The notes beneath the pieces are model-generated. The model saw only the letters and a list, made by a program, of their open reading frames with translations. It made no database searches and had not been told where the DNA came from. From Flectobacillus rivi (GTDB lineage Bacteria; Bacteroidota; Bacteroidia; Cytophagales; Spirosomataceae), in assembly GCF_030056655.1 (NCBI RefSeq), contig NZ_JASHIE010000003.1, positions 394,140-458,139 on the forward strand: DNA of 64,000 nt, written 5' to 3'. Below are positions 36,173 through 45,367 of this stretch, piece by piece (the stretch's first letter is position 1; every line of letters begins with the position of its first letter). The translations under genes were made by a program, and so were the position numbers.

Positions 36173-39100
36173 TTAGAAAGTCAAATTTACCCCAAAAGTA
36201 AAATAGCGATAGAAAGGGAATCTTTGACTTGTAGTACTCACATTCAGGTTGTTCGAATCGCCTGCATTTGATACTGTTCTTGGTGCTTCAGGATCCCAGC
36301 CATCATTAATTTTGGTAAATTCAAACAAGTCATTTCCTGAAAAATACACACGAAGTCTTTCTATTTTAGCTCTTTGTGTAATTGCTTTCGGAATGGTGTA
36401 TCCAATCACTAAATTTTTCAACCTTAAATAAGAACCATCCTCTGCTACCCAGTCAGAAGGGAAATAGTTATAGTTGTTAATCGTACCAGTAGACGAAATA
36501 CGAGGCAAACGTGCATCTGTATGATCAGGAGTCCACCATTGATTTAGGAATGCTGAGTTTTGCGCTTGGAAGATTACTGCCGCAGGAGTTCTCCAGTTGC
36601 CATCACGAATGATGGTTCTTTTTCCTACACCTTGGAAAATAGCATTAAAATCAAAACCCTTAAACTGAATGCCTGCGTTGAACGAATAAGTATAGCGAGG
36701 GTTGTCTGTACCCAAATAAACGGCATCTTCTGGAAAAGTAATTTTACCATCACCATTCACGTCTTTGTACATATTGTCGCCAAGTGCCAAGCGGTTGTTA
36801 GCTTGTGCATTTTCGGCTCCAGACGGCATTCCAATGTTATTGCCTGTGATGTATTTGCGATAGGCGGTCAACTGCTCCTGATTTTGGATTCGACCGTCAT
36901 ACACCAAACCAAAGTAAGAGTTGATAGGATAACCTTCTACGGCACCATTGAAACCTCTGTTGTTGCTACTTATCAAAGTCTGTCCTCCGAAATTGACCAG
37001 TTTATTTTGGTTATCTGAAAGATTAAAACCAACATTATAAGTTAGTTCGCCAATTTTATCACGCCAGTTTAAAGAGAAATCCCAACCCCAAACTTTCAAA
37101 TCTCCATTATTTCCAGTCGGTGCATTTGCACCCATTACTGCCGAGTAAGTACGGCTTAGTAACATATTGCCGTTGCGTTTCCAGAAATATTCAAAAGTAC
37201 CTGATAATCTTCGGTTGAGAACCGTAAAGTCAAGTCCTAAATTTTTAGCTTCTAAGCGCTCCCACGAACGGTCATACGCCACGAGTGTACTGGTAGGTGA
37301 TACTCTCACCACTGGACTTGTTCCGATAATCGGATAGCTGGCGTCTGTTGAGCTAGTAGAATAAGCAAGGTTCAAAAATTGGATATAATCGTAGTTCGAA
37401 ATACCGCTTTGATTGCCCATTACACCATAAGAGCCTCTTAATTTTAGTTCATCAAAAATGTTTAAGTCTTTGATAAAATTCTCTTGACCGATTCTCCAAC
37501 CACCAGATACGCCATAAAACAATTTCCAGCGGTCTTCTGGTCTAAATTTAGAAGAGCCATCATATCTTGCATTTCCTTCTACAAAATACTTATCTGCAAT
37601 ATTGTAGTTCAAACGAGCAAAATACCCTCCTAATGCCGTATGTGTTTGACTTTCAGTTACCGTTTTAGAGGTTGGGTCGCCAGTACTCAACGACAATGAA
37701 GGCGGTACATTGGCTAATACATCAAAGGTTTTGGCGATATAAATATTGTTTTCGTAACGTTCGTATTGTGCTCCTAGCACTGCTTTAAAATGATGATCTT
37801 TCAGCAGTTCATTCTCGTATTCTAAGTATCCATTTAGGTTATAATTGGTTTCTAATCGAGAAGAACGTTGATAGAAGCTTCTTGAAGGTAAATTCGAAAT
37901 TAGCACAGTACCCGTATAATCATACCAGCCAATTGAGTTGCCTTGCGTACGAATATCTGTATTCAAGTTGTAATATCCCGCATAACCAACTGCCTTGAGT
38001 TTCGGGCTAAACGTATAAGTCAAATTGAAGTTGGTATTCAAACGATTGTTATATTCTTTATTATCTCCTCCCAAATCAGCAATTTTGTTGACAGAAGCAT
38101 TTCCAAGTCCTGAGCCCCAAACATAAGGTTTTCCGTTGATGGTTTCTCCGTTAAGAGGCTTTCCTGGCTGGTTTCCATTATTCAAGACATCACCCAAATA
38201 GGTAGGTTGAATAATATCTTGTTTTTCGTATGAAAAGTTCGTTGCTAACGCCAATTTGCTAGAAAATTTATAGTCGTGTGTCAAACGAAAGTTATAGCGG
38301 TTAGAATAATTATTTCCTACTTTTAATAAACTTCCATCGCTCAAATACCCCATCGAAATTCGATAGCCAGATTTTTCTGAACTTCCTGAAATACTTAGTT
38401 GATGCTCGGTAGAAGTGGCATTACCCCAAAGCATATCTTGCTCTGTCCCATTGAAGAAAGTGAAGTCCTTTACATCACCAAATAAGCCCGAACCAGTGGT
38501 GCTCATGGCATCGTATTCGGCTTTAGTCAACCATTGTTTTCCTGCTGCCAAAGCCTTTTCTGCCACATAGCCGTAGTTATACCAAATATCTGTTACCGGA
38601 AAACCATCTGTAGCACGAGCCTCTTTCACAAGCGGAGCCCAGCCGTTGATATCAACCAATTTAGGCAATAAACCCACACGTTTGATGGATGTTGAACCAT
38701 TATAATCAATCACCACTTTACCAGATTTACCTCTTTTTGTGGTAATCAAAACAACTCCACCCGCAGCTCTAGAACCATAAATTGCCGCAGCACCATCTTT
38801 CAAGAAAGAGATATTGTCAATATCGTTCGGGTTAAAAGAGTTCAATGTACCTACACTTGGCACTGGTACGCCGTCTACAATGACCAAAGGTTCGGTAGAA
38901 TTGACCGAAGCGGCTCCACGGATTTGGAAATTCCAACCTTCACGCCCCGACTGCGCTGAATTGCGGGTAACTGTCACACCCGGAACCTGACCTTGTAAAG
39001 CAGCTAAGGGGCTAGATACTGGACCACGATCTTTAAAGGTTTGAGCAGATACTGTTGCGACCGAACCCGTTAATGTTGCTTTTTTGGCAGTACCGTAACC

Positions 39101-39775
39101 TACCACTACGACTTCATTGAGGGACTTTACGTCTGACTCGAGAGTAACGTTAATAGATACACGTTTTGCTATATTGATTTCTTTTTTGCTGAAACCTACC
39201 GACGAAATAATAAGCGCTCCAGCTTCTGGCGCCATGATACTAAATTCTCCTTTTTCGTCGGAGGTAGTTCCTTTAGTAGTCCCTTTAATGATGACACTTG
39301 CACCAGGAATAGGCTGTCCGTTTTCATCTACAACCTTCCCTTTTACTGTCTGGTCACCGAGCATGATTGTCGTATTGATGCGAGTTTCGAGGTTAGCAAT
39401 AGTCGATAACATCATATTCTTTTTCAGAATAATTTTATTGCCAACCATCTCATAATCAACCCTTAAAGGTTTAAGCAAATGCTCCAAAACATTATCTAGT
39501 GTTTCATTTTTTGCTGAAATGCTTGAGGTGGCATCACCACCAAAAATTTGTGGATTGTACATAAATCGTACATCCGACAATTTTTCTAATTTATGTAAAA
39601 TGCTTACAATCGATTGGTTATTGCTTTGAACACTCAGTCTCTGATTTAACGCACTCTGAGCCACACCTTCTCTGGCTTCGGCTATGGTTGTACAGATCAT
39701 CGCAATAAGCACCTGATAGAAACTTATCCTCATGACTTTTAGGATTGTTTTTTGAAATAGTACTTTGTTTTTCAT
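36173..39775 (-). CDS. SusC-like TonB-dependent outer-membrane transporter with STN domain, PUL core 2
   Basis: A 1200-residue transporter from the preferred start at 39775 (MKNKVLFQKTILKVMRISFY), which matches the layout of SusC1; the frame extends to 39853 but the extra residues lack signal character. Domains: signal (about 1-40), STN (about 48-105, IVSILHKLEKLSDVRFMYNP), carboxypeptidase-D-like sandwich (about 142-215, VVDENGQPIPGASVIIKGTT), plug with EVVVVGYGTAKKATLTGSVA and VIVDGVPVPSVGTLNSFNPN, then the barrel ending YFTFGVNLTF. STN plus adjacent FecR and ECF sigma genes mark trans-envelope signalling. A candidate antisense RNA lies opposite its leader. Confidence 0.96.
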   Translation of the reverse strand: MKNKVLFQKTILKVMRISFYQVLIAMICTTIAEAREGVAQSALNQRLSVQSNNQSIVSILHKLEKLSDVRFMYNPQIFGGDATSSISAKNETLDNVLEHLLKPLRVDYEMVGNKIILKKNMMLSTIANLETRINTTIMLGDQTVKGKVVDENGQPIPGASVIIKGTTKGTTSDEKGEFSIMAPEAGALIISSVGFSKKEINIAKRVSINVTLESDVKSLNEVVVVGYGTAKKATLTGSVATVSAQTFKDRGPVSSPLAALQGQVPGVTVTRNSAQSGREGWNFQIRGAASVNSTEPLVIVDGVPVPSVGTLNSFNPNDIDNISFLKDGAAAIYGSRAAGGVVLITTKRGKSGKVVIDYNGSTSIKRVGLLPKLVDINGWAPLVKEARATDGFPVTDIWYNYGYVAEKALAAGKQWLTKAEYDAMSTTGSGLFGDVKDFTFFNGTEQDMLWGNATSTEHQLSISGSSEKSGYRISMGYLSDGSLLKVGNNYSNRYNFRLTHDYKFSSKLALATNFSYEKQDIIQPTYLGDVLNNGNQPGKPLNGETINGKPYVWGSGLGNASVNKIADLGGDNKEYNNRLNTNFNLTYTFSPKLKAVGYAGYYNLNTDIRTQGNSIGWYDYTGTVLISNLPSRSFYQRSSRLETNYNLNGYLEYENELLKDHHFKAVLGAQYERYENNIYIAKTFDVLANVPPSLSLSTGDPTSKTVTESQTHTALGGYFARLNYNIADKYFVEGNARYDGSSKFRPEDRWKLFYGVSGGWRIGQENFIKDLNIFDELKLRGSYGVMGNQSGISNYDYIQFLNLAYSTSSTDASYPIIGTSPVVRVSPTSTLVAYDRSWERLEAKNLGLDFTVLNRRLSGTFEYFWKRNGNMLLSRTYSAVMGANAPTGNNGDLKVWGWDFSLNWRDKIGELTYNVGFNLSDNQNKLVNFGGQTLISSNNRGFNGAVEGYPINSYFGLVYDGRIQNQEQLTAYRKYITGNNIGMPSGAENAQANNRLALGDNMYKDVNGDGKITFPEDAVYLGTDNPRYTYSFNAGIQFKGFDFNAIFQGVGKRTIIRDGNWRTPAAVIFQAQNSAFLNQWWTPDHTDARLPRISSTGTINNYNYFPSDWVAEDGSYLRLKNLVIGYTIPKAITQRAKIERLRVYFSGNDLFEFTKINDGWDPEAPRTVSNAGDSNNLNVSTTSQRFPFYRYFTFGVNLTF

Positions 39776-39810
39776 ACTTTTGTTTGATTTGTCGTATTCG
39801 AATCGGCAAA

Positions 39811-39906
39811 TACTCCCCCAGCACACTTTTTGAGTGTGAATCATCATTGCCAAAGAAGATAGGGAGTTTTGAAGCGAGGGTGCGGGAACACCTTCGCTTC
39901 TTTTTT
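39811..39906 (+). ncRNA. Candidate cis-antisense sRNA opposite the susC2 leader
   Basis: On the + strand a hairpin (GAAGCGAGGGTGC / ACACCTTCGCTTC, 39871-39900, one mismatch) runs into six T (39901-39906), a terminator with no + strand gene to end. Upstream, ACTCCC (39812) and GGGAGT (39862-39867) could close a stem around CACACT/AGTGTG (39822-39838). Layout equals that at 15101-15193 although most bases differ, and both sit between fecR and susC. The start is uncertain, and no consensus -33/-7 promoter was read. Confidence 0.45.
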
Positions 39907-39981
39907 GTGGCTAATAGCCGAGTTTTTTACATAATAATAAGGTTTACTTTTTTAATACTAAAAATTGATAGCATTCGACGT

Positions 39982-41079
39982 TTAATAACAACCGTTAGAG
40001 TATATCACAATTTGCGCATCTACTTGTTCGTATTTGGCATCAATTGTTTTACCGATTAAATTAAGTTTCTCAAAAAGTGGTTCATCGTCTAAAGAAGCTG
40101 TCAAATAACAGTTTTTCATGACCTCAGCATCATACACAATATTAATTCCATAAGCTTTTTCCAAGGTTTTGAAAACTTCAGCAATTGGTACATTATTAAA
40201 TTCAAATACCTGATTCTGAATTGGCACCTTTAGTAAATTAGGAGAATCCACCAGACTTCTGATCATTCTTTTATCAGTTTCATCAAACACCACTTGTTGG
40301 TTAGGCGTTAACACCAATCCTTGTAATTTTTTATTGGTTGTGTGTTCACCAAGATTGCTTACCGTATTTTCAAAAACTGATACTTTCCCTGTTTTAACCA
40401 CTACTTTTACCGTTTTATCGGCTTCATTGGCTTGTATTAAAAAACTTGTACCCAGCACTTTAGTTACTAATTTATTCGCAAAAACATAGAATGGTCTTGA
40501 TGGATTTTTGGCGACTTCAAAGAATGCCTCTCCTATCAATATTACCTTCCGTTGTTCTTTTTCAAACTTTTCTGGATAAAGAATCTTACTATTTTTTTGT
40601 AAAACAATTGTACTTCCATCTTCCAAGTTTACAGTCATCTGATTGTTGGTGGTATTTTCCTTCGTAACCCATTTCAATGCTGAGCCTTGCGCCAAAGCAA
40701 TATTATTTTCTATTTGCTGAGAGGCTTCATGACGCTGATTCAACCAGAATAGACCTAAAATCAGTAAAATAGAAGCAGCAGCATAGAAAATTTTGTTCCA
40801 CGGCCAACGAACAACCTTATTCTGAGCCTCAGACTCATCCAATCGTTCATTAAGTTTTTCTAGTTCAAAAGCGACTTCTGTATCATTTATATTTTCAAAA
40901 GCTTTGTAAATCGACAATAAAATGCCTTTGCTTTCCAAAACATCAGCTCTTTTATCTGGATTTAATAGCATCCATTGTTCCCAAAAGGCAGTATCTCCTT
41001 CCGAATTTTCCAAAACCCATGCTCGGAAAGAATCATCCGAAATAAAGTCTGTTGGCTTATATTGTCTATAATCTTGCAT
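39982..41079 (-). CDS. FecR-type anti-sigma factor, PUL core 2
   Basis: A 365-residue inner-membrane anti-sigma regulator from the preferred start at 41079 (MQDYRQYKPTDF), which aligns with the MQNYIEFTVKDF start of the first FecR; an upstream in-frame ATG at 41109 exists. Cytoplasmic part with DDSFRAWVLENSEGDTAFWE; one membrane span near 110 (FYAAASILLILGLFWL); periplasmic FecR domain (LEDGSTIVLQKNSKILYP, GEAFFEVAKNPSRPFYVFA); C-terminal DUF4974-like module (EFNNVPIAEVFKTLEKAYGI ... IDAKYEQVDAQIVIYSNGC). Here the sigma gene is divergent rather than upstream in line, unlike core 1. Confidence 0.93.
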   Translation of the reverse strand: MQDYRQYKPTDFISDDSFRAWVLENSEGDTAFWEQWMLLNPDKRADVLESKGILLSIYKAFENINDTEVAFELEKLNERLDESEAQNKVVRWPWNKIFYAAASILLILGLFWLNQRHEASQQIENNIALAQGSALKWVTKENTTNNQMTVNLEDGSTIVLQKNSKILYPEKFEKEQRKVILIGEAFFEVAKNPSRPFYVFANKLVTKVLGTSFLIQANEADKTVKVVVKTGKVSVFENTVSNLGEHTTNKKLQGLVLTPNQQVVFDETDKRMIRSLVDSPNLLKVPIQNQVFEFNNVPIAEVFKTLEKAYGINIVYDAEVMKNCYLTASLDDEPLFEKLNLIGKTIDAKYEQVDAQIVIYSNGCY

Positions 41080-41114
41080 AGGATTTATTGCACTTTTTCT
41101 ATTCTTCAATCATA

Positions 41115-41141
41115 AGATGTGAGAATACTCCTGTGATACTC
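41115..41141 (-). promoter_or_regulatory. Candidate box GAGTATC-N15-CATCT before fecR2
   Basis: Minus-strand GAGTATC (41135-41141) and CATCT (41115-41119), 35 nt before the fecR2 start; the context AAAAGAGTATCA equals that before GH127. Confidence 0.3.
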
Positions 41142-41235
41142 TTTTTTTAAAATATTTTTTTGTGGACTTTGCCTACATGTATTTTAGTAACAAGAAAAGG
41201 TAAATTTACGCTTAATAAAGACTAAATATATTTTC

Positions 41236-41249
41236 ATTAAACGTTTAAT
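41236..41249. promoter_or_regulatory. Perfect CG-centred palindrome ATTAAACGTTTAAT, candidate LacI operator
   Basis: A 14-bp perfect palindrome of LacI/CG-centre type in the 299-nt divergent region between fecR2 and ECF sigma 2. Related sites lie before LacI 1 and at the giant lyase start. Confidence 0.5.
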
Positions 41250-41353
41250 CAAGTTGTCATTTTTTGGTAAAAAAGTAATGTGCTTATTTATTTTTAGAAA
41301 TATCGCTAAAGTTTTTTCGTAAAAATATATCATTATTTATTTTTTTTGTTACA

Positions 41354-41375
41354 TTTGCTTAATCAATTAAGCAAA
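41354..41375. promoter_or_regulatory. Inverted repeat directly before ECF sigma 2
   Basis: TTTGCTTAA and TTAAGCAAA with a 4-nt centre, 4 nt before the chosen start codon. May be an operator or an mRNA hairpin at the initiation site. Related in sequence to TAGCTTA..TAAGCTA before GH88. Confidence 0.4.
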
Positions 41376-41378
41376 ATT

Positions 41379-42008
41379 ATGGTAAAGTCAGCCTCTCTAT
41401 CAAAAAATAACGAGTTGTATGTATCCTTGTGGGAACAAACTCAGCTAGGTGACCGTGCAGCATTCAGTAAATTATGCGAGGCACATTATCGTCTATTGTT
41501 CAATTATGCTTTGAACTTTACTGCCGACAAGGAAGCCATCAAAGATGCTATTCAAGATTTGTTTCTTCAGTTATGGGAAAAACGGGCAACCATTGGTACT
41601 ATCAATGTGATGAGTATTTATTTGATTAGAGCGGTTAGAAATAATTTGCTTTATCAAATGCGTAAAAATAAATGGCAGGATTTTAGTACTGATGTAGACT
41701 CTGAGGAGGCCAATATCGCAGACGAAACCAACGTTGAAGACCAATGGATTTCGACTGAAATATACTCTCAAAACGAGCAACGTGTTAGAAAAGCCCTTGA
41801 ATTATTGCCAAAACGCCAACGAGAAGTTCTTTTTCTTAAATTTTACCAAGGACTCAGTCATGATGAAATTGCTGATTTGATGAATATCAACAAACAGTCG
41901 GTATCCAATCACTTACAAAAATCGATGACTACTTTAAGAACACTTTTCCCGAATCATTGGGAGCTTTGGGTAATAACTTATTTCATTCAGCTAAAAATGA
42001 CATTATAA
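41379..42008 (+). CDS. ECF sigma factor, PUL core 2 (divergent from fecR)
   Basis: A 209-residue ECF sigma-70 factor from the preferred start at 41379 (MVKSASLSKNNELY); the frame extends upstream to 41346 but would then include the inverted repeat. Region 2: FSKLCEAHYRLLFNYALNFT and DAIQDLFLQLWEKRA; region 4: LPKRQREVLFLKFYQGLSHD and the HTH EIADLMNINKQSVSNHLQKS. Same length as the first sigma of the window. It would be bound by FecR2. Divergent placement allows the sigma gene and the fecR-susCD transcript to be set separately. The stop is followed by a hairpin at 42024. Confidence 0.93.
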   Translation: MVKSASLSKNNELYVSLWEQTQLGDRAAFSKLCEAHYRLLFNYALNFTADKEAIKDAIQDLFLQLWEKRATIGTINVMSIYLIRAVRNNLLYQMRKNKWQDFSTDVDSEEANIADETNVEDQWISTEIYSQNEQRVRKALELLPKRQREVLFLKFYQGLSHDEIADLMNINKQSVSNHLQKSMTTLRTLFPNHWELWVITYFIQLKMTL

Positions 42009-42023
42009 TCCTTTATAAAAAGT

Positions 42024-42048
42024 ATGCTCCAAGAATTTCTTGGAGCAT
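42024..42048. terminator. Perfect 12-bp hairpin after ECF sigma 2
   Basis: ATGCTCCAAGAA / TTCTTGGAGCAT with one central base, 15 nt after the stop, followed by ATCTTAACTATT. Probable terminator, though the T-run is weak. The rest of the gap to 42259 has no gene, only AT-rich DNA. Confidence 0.6.
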
Positions 42049-42259
42049 ATCTTAACTATTCATTATCTATCCAAAATAATTAATACACTGTTTTAGTTCA
42101 GAGTGTTGAATTATGAGTTGTGAGTAAGCATTTCTAACTATTTCTGATTTAGGATTTTTGATTTCAGAAATACAGAAATATAGAAGCTTACACTTCCGAA
42201 ATCCAACATCCGAAATCGAAACAATTGCTCGCCTCAAAACTCTTATTTCACTCATATTT

Positions 42260-43810
42260 TTATAGGTCTTTACTAATTCTGAAATAGTCAAAATCAGCAT
42301 AACCTCCTATTTCTTTGGTGGCATAATTAAATAGGCCAAATCGATAACCCATAAAATGCGGCAGGGTATATTTCATCTTAAGAGGCTCGCCTATCTTAAT
42401 CCAATTTTTTCCATCGAGACTGTAGTAAAATACCGCAATATCTTTCAGATCTGTAAAATCACAGGAAGCCTTTAGATAAACTTGGTTTTGAGTAATAGCT
42501 ACATTTTCGATTTCAACAGGCTTTCCTGTATTGGCACTTACCATTATGATTGATTTTTTGCCATTCTTAACTTTCACCCCTACTTGTCCAAAAATCTTTT
42601 GTAATAAACTTAATCCAGCAAAGTCGCCCTCTTTCATATTTGAAACGTCAAGTAAAACGCTACCCGAACAAGTTGGACCAAAAGTTCTTTGTGTTAATGT
42701 ATTTCTTGCCAATAAATACGACGTATCTATACGAGCAGTTTTGAGACGTAAAAAACCTTTTCGTTCGGTAAGGCTCCAAAGTTTGTGTTCAGGATTATGG
42801 TTCCATTGCCAAACTAGCGGCAACGAGGGTTCTCCTTTTTTACGCGTAAACTCATCAGAGTTTACCAAATGTGGAATTAATCCTTTGCTTGCTGGCAAAT
42901 CGAGTGTAGCAGGAACTTTACCATTCTCGCCCAATACTGGCCAGCCATTTTCCCAAGTTACAGGTACCCAATAAGGAATGCGACCGACGGCACCGTAATC
43001 TCTAAACAAATAAGAGAACCATTTTCCATCTGGAGTATCAATCAAGCCTCCTTGCGCAACGCCTTTGTCTTGAAAGGCCACTTTGCCTTCCCATGGTCCT
43101 GTAATTTTATCCGCACGGTGAACTACAACCGTTCGCATACCACCTTTCGGCCACGCAATATTAAACAAATAGTATTTCCCATTTACTTTGAATAATTGTG
43201 ACCCCTCAGAAGGTAAACCCACTGTTCCAGCAGGAGCACTTGCATTTTCGATTAGCACCTGAGGAGTAGCTCCTTCTTTCACCCCAGAAGCATCACTCTT
43301 AAGTTCAATTATATTTAATTTTCCTCCACCATAAATTAAATACACCTTGTCATCGTCAAAGAATAAGGTATGATCATGATAGGATGGTGAAAAAGAATGG
43401 ACTTTCCAAGGTCCTTTTTCGATATTTTTTGTAGTAAAAACGTAAGTTTTATTAGTTGTTTGAGCAAACGTGGTTACATAGTAGGTGCCTCGGTGAAATC
43501 TTAGACTACTTGCCCAAGAACCACGTCCGTAGGTACTTTTCCCATTCGTTAAATTCAGCTCATCAATAGTGGCAAGTGTATCTATAGGATAACTCACCAA
43601 CTGCCAATTCACTAAATCTTTGGATTTCATAATGGGTACATTTGGTACCATGTGCATGGTAGTGCTACTCATGTAATAGGTATCACCTACCCGTATCATC
43701 GACATGTCGGGCACATCTGCAAAAATAATTGGATTCTGTGCTTTTTCTGTTTGTGCAGTCGCCCAAAGGTTTATAAATAGGAAAAAAGAGGTAACAACTT
43801 TTTTTAACAT
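42260..43810 (-). CDS. GH43 family glycosidase, LacI 2 cluster
   Basis: A 516-residue exported GH43 enzyme from the preferred start at 43810 (MLKKVVTSFFLFINLWATAQ), which yields a proper signal peptide; the frame extends to 43906 through non-signal sequence and the operator. Propeller landmarks: FADVPDMSMIRVGDTYYMSS with D35 as candidate base, MHMVPNVPIMKSKDLVNW, YHDHTLFFDDDKVYLIYGGG, and LPSEGSQLFKVNGKYY with the candidate acid Glu. The C-terminal sandwich contains NSDEFTRKKGEPSLPLVWQW. Related to, but clearly distinct from, the GH43 at 19771. A palindrome lies 21 nt before the start, matching that before GH27. Xylosidase or arabinofuranosidase activity is the usual guess. Confidence 0.9.
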   Translation of the reverse strand: MLKKVVTSFFLFINLWATAQTEKAQNPIIFADVPDMSMIRVGDTYYMSSTTMHMVPNVPIMKSKDLVNWQLVSYPIDTLATIDELNLTNGKSTYGRGSWASSLRFHRGTYYVTTFAQTTNKTYVFTTKNIEKGPWKVHSFSPSYHDHTLFFDDDKVYLIYGGGKLNIIELKSDASGVKEGATPQVLIENASAPAGTVGLPSEGSQLFKVNGKYYLFNIAWPKGGMRTVVVHRADKITGPWEGKVAFQDKGVAQGGLIDTPDGKWFSYLFRDYGAVGRIPYWVPVTWENGWPVLGENGKVPATLDLPASKGLIPHLVNSDEFTRKKGEPSLPLVWQWNHNPEHKLWSLTERKGFLRLKTARIDTSYLLARNTLTQRTFGPTCSGSVLLDVSNMKEGDFAGLSLLQKIFGQVGVKVKNGKKSIIMVSANTGKPVEIENVAITQNQVYLKASCDFTDLKDIAVFYYSLDGKNWIKIGEPLKMKYTLPHFMGYRFGLFNYATKEIGGYADFDYFRISKDL

Positions 43811-43830
43811 AAATCGGTCTTTTTTACAAT

Positions 43831-43845
43831 GTGTCAATTTGACAC
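43831..43845. promoter_or_regulatory. Candidate LacI 2 operator GTGTCAATTTGACAC
   Basis: Perfect 7-1-7 palindrome, 21 nt before the GH43 start. Differs at one base from GTGTCATTTTGACAC before GH27 (51669-51683). The LacI 2 gene is divergent from this GH43. Confidence 0.65.
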
Positions 43846-44072
43846 TTTTAGAGGTAAAATAAAAGGCAAGTCGATGACAGCCTTGATTAAAAATGATAAT
43901 GAACAAAGTTAAAAAGGTTATTAGGATAAAGCAAATATTTTGAAATATTATTATTCATATATTTTATTATCTTTTTGTTTGTTTAGCAAAAAGTATTCGG
44001 TAGATATGAATAAAACGTAACTTTACTTCGTAATTAGCCATGTAACAGTACTAAACCCTGTTATTTTAGAAA

Positions 44073-45095
44073 ATGAGTCAGAGAAGAATCACCATATATG
44101 ATTTGGCAAGAGCCATGGGAATTTCGGCATCTTATGTGTCGAGAGCCCTAAATGAACACCCTTCTATCAATCCTGAAGTAGTGGCTGCGGTAAAGAAAAA
44201 AGCCAAAGAATTGAATTTTAAGCTTAATTCGCACGCCGCCAATTTGCGACAAGGTTCGTCCAAAACCCTTGGTGTAATTGTACCGCATATTAATCAGAGT
44301 TTTTTCTCTGAAATTATTGCAGGAATTGAAGAAATCTGTTTCGAACATAATCACAGTCTTATAATTTGTCAAACGCATGAATCTTTCCAGCGTGAAAGTA
44401 TGGCTGTAGACACCTTGGTTAGGCAAAATGTAGACTGTATTATTCTCTCAGTGGCAGCCGAAACTACCACAACCGAACATTTGGAAAATATCGCGCAGCA
44501 TAACATTCCTTTAATTCAAATTGATCGTTATCTCGACCAACTAAATAGTTGTAAAGTTCTGAATGACAACAAAAAAGCAGCGTATGATGTCATGCAAAGT
44601 CTTTTTGGTCAAGGATATAAACGCATTGCTTTTTTGGGTGGTCCTACCCACCTAACTACTTTCAAACAACGTCGTGATGGTTTTCTGCAAGCTTGGGAAG
44701 ATTCAGATTTTTCGGCACAAGCCCCCCTATTGTTTGATGATGTTTTTGATTTGAGTGTTGTTACAGAAGTGATAGACCAGCTTTTAAAGGATACCAATAG
44801 ACCAGATGCAATTTTTACAGTGTCAGACCATCAATCAGTAGCTGTCTTACAAAAAGCAGAATCACTGGGTATCCGAGTGCCCCAAGATTTGGGCATTTTT
44901 GGTTTTGCCAACGAAACCTTCACTGCTATTATGAATCCTTCTCTATCTTCTGTTGATCAAAAAAGTAAGGAATTAGGTATCAGAGCAGCCCGTGTTTATT
45001 TTGACGATATTCGTAAAAATAATGGTATCCCCAAAATCAATGAGGTGATTCTGGAAACAGAGTTGATGACTAGACAGAGTTCGACGAGGAAATAA
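44073..45095 (+). CDS. LacI-family transcriptional regulator 2
   Basis: A 340-residue repressor with the HTH ITIYDLARAMGISASYVSRA and hinge LNFKLNSHAANLRQG. The recognition helix reads SYVSRAL rather than the usual TVSRVL, which may go with its unusual TGTCA-type operator. Core: KTLGVIVPHINQSFFSEIIA, IPLIQIDRYLDQLNSCKVLN, PDAIFTVSDHQSVAVLQKAE, LGIFGFANETFTAIMNPSLS. It is divergent from the GH43 gene and close to the GH27-GH51 operon; those two transcripts share a 15-bp palindrome just before their starts. No such palindrome was found in its own leader. Confidence 0.92.
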   Translation: MSQRRITIYDLARAMGISASYVSRALNEHPSINPEVVAAVKKKAKELNFKLNSHAANLRQGSSKTLGVIVPHINQSFFSEIIAGIEEICFEHNHSLIICQTHESFQRESMAVDTLVRQNVDCIILSVAAETTTTEHLENIAQHNIPLIQIDRYLDQLNSCKVLNDNKKAAYDVMQSLFGQGYKRIAFLGGPTHLTTFKQRRDGFLQAWEDSDFSAQAPLLFDDVFDLSVVTEVIDQLLKDTNRPDAIFTVSDHQSVAVLQKAESLGIRVPQDLGIFGFANETFTAIMNPSLSSVDQKSKELGIRAARVYFDDIRKNNGIPKINEVILETELMTRQSSTRK

Positions 45096-45202
45096 AGTTT
45101 GAAAATGTGTTGTCCCTAATTAAGTGATTATTTTTATCTATATTTTATACTTAGAGGCACTTTACTTTGTGTTTCATGATGTATCATTCTAAATTATAGC
45201 AT

Positions 45203-45244
45203 AAAAAAAGGCGTTCGAAATGGCTTTCTTGAACGCCTTTTTTA
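45203..45244. terminator. Bidirectional intrinsic terminator after LacI 2
   Basis: AAAAAAAGGCGTTC / GAACGCCTTTTTTT, 14-bp arms with a 14-nt loop; A- and T-tracts suit both strands. It separates LacI 2 from the convergent lipoprotein gene. Confidence 0.8.
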
Positions 45245-45367
45245 ATTAATAGCTAATAAATGCCTAATATTTTGATACCTTTTTCCAATAAACACAAACA
45301 AGTAAGACATTGAGGCTCTACAGATGAAAATAGTCACTCAATCTCAATTCACTCAATTATTTCTCAC

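Noticed and set aside
42067..42300. 77-residue minus-strand ORF after GH43
   Set aside because: Overlaps the GH43 3' end in another frame and consists of AT-rich repeated words; no protein features.
45269..45281. GGTATCA box on the minus strand resembling the shared promoter pair
   Set aside because: Lacks the GGG, has the wrong spacing to CATTT, and would transcribe antisense into LacI 2.
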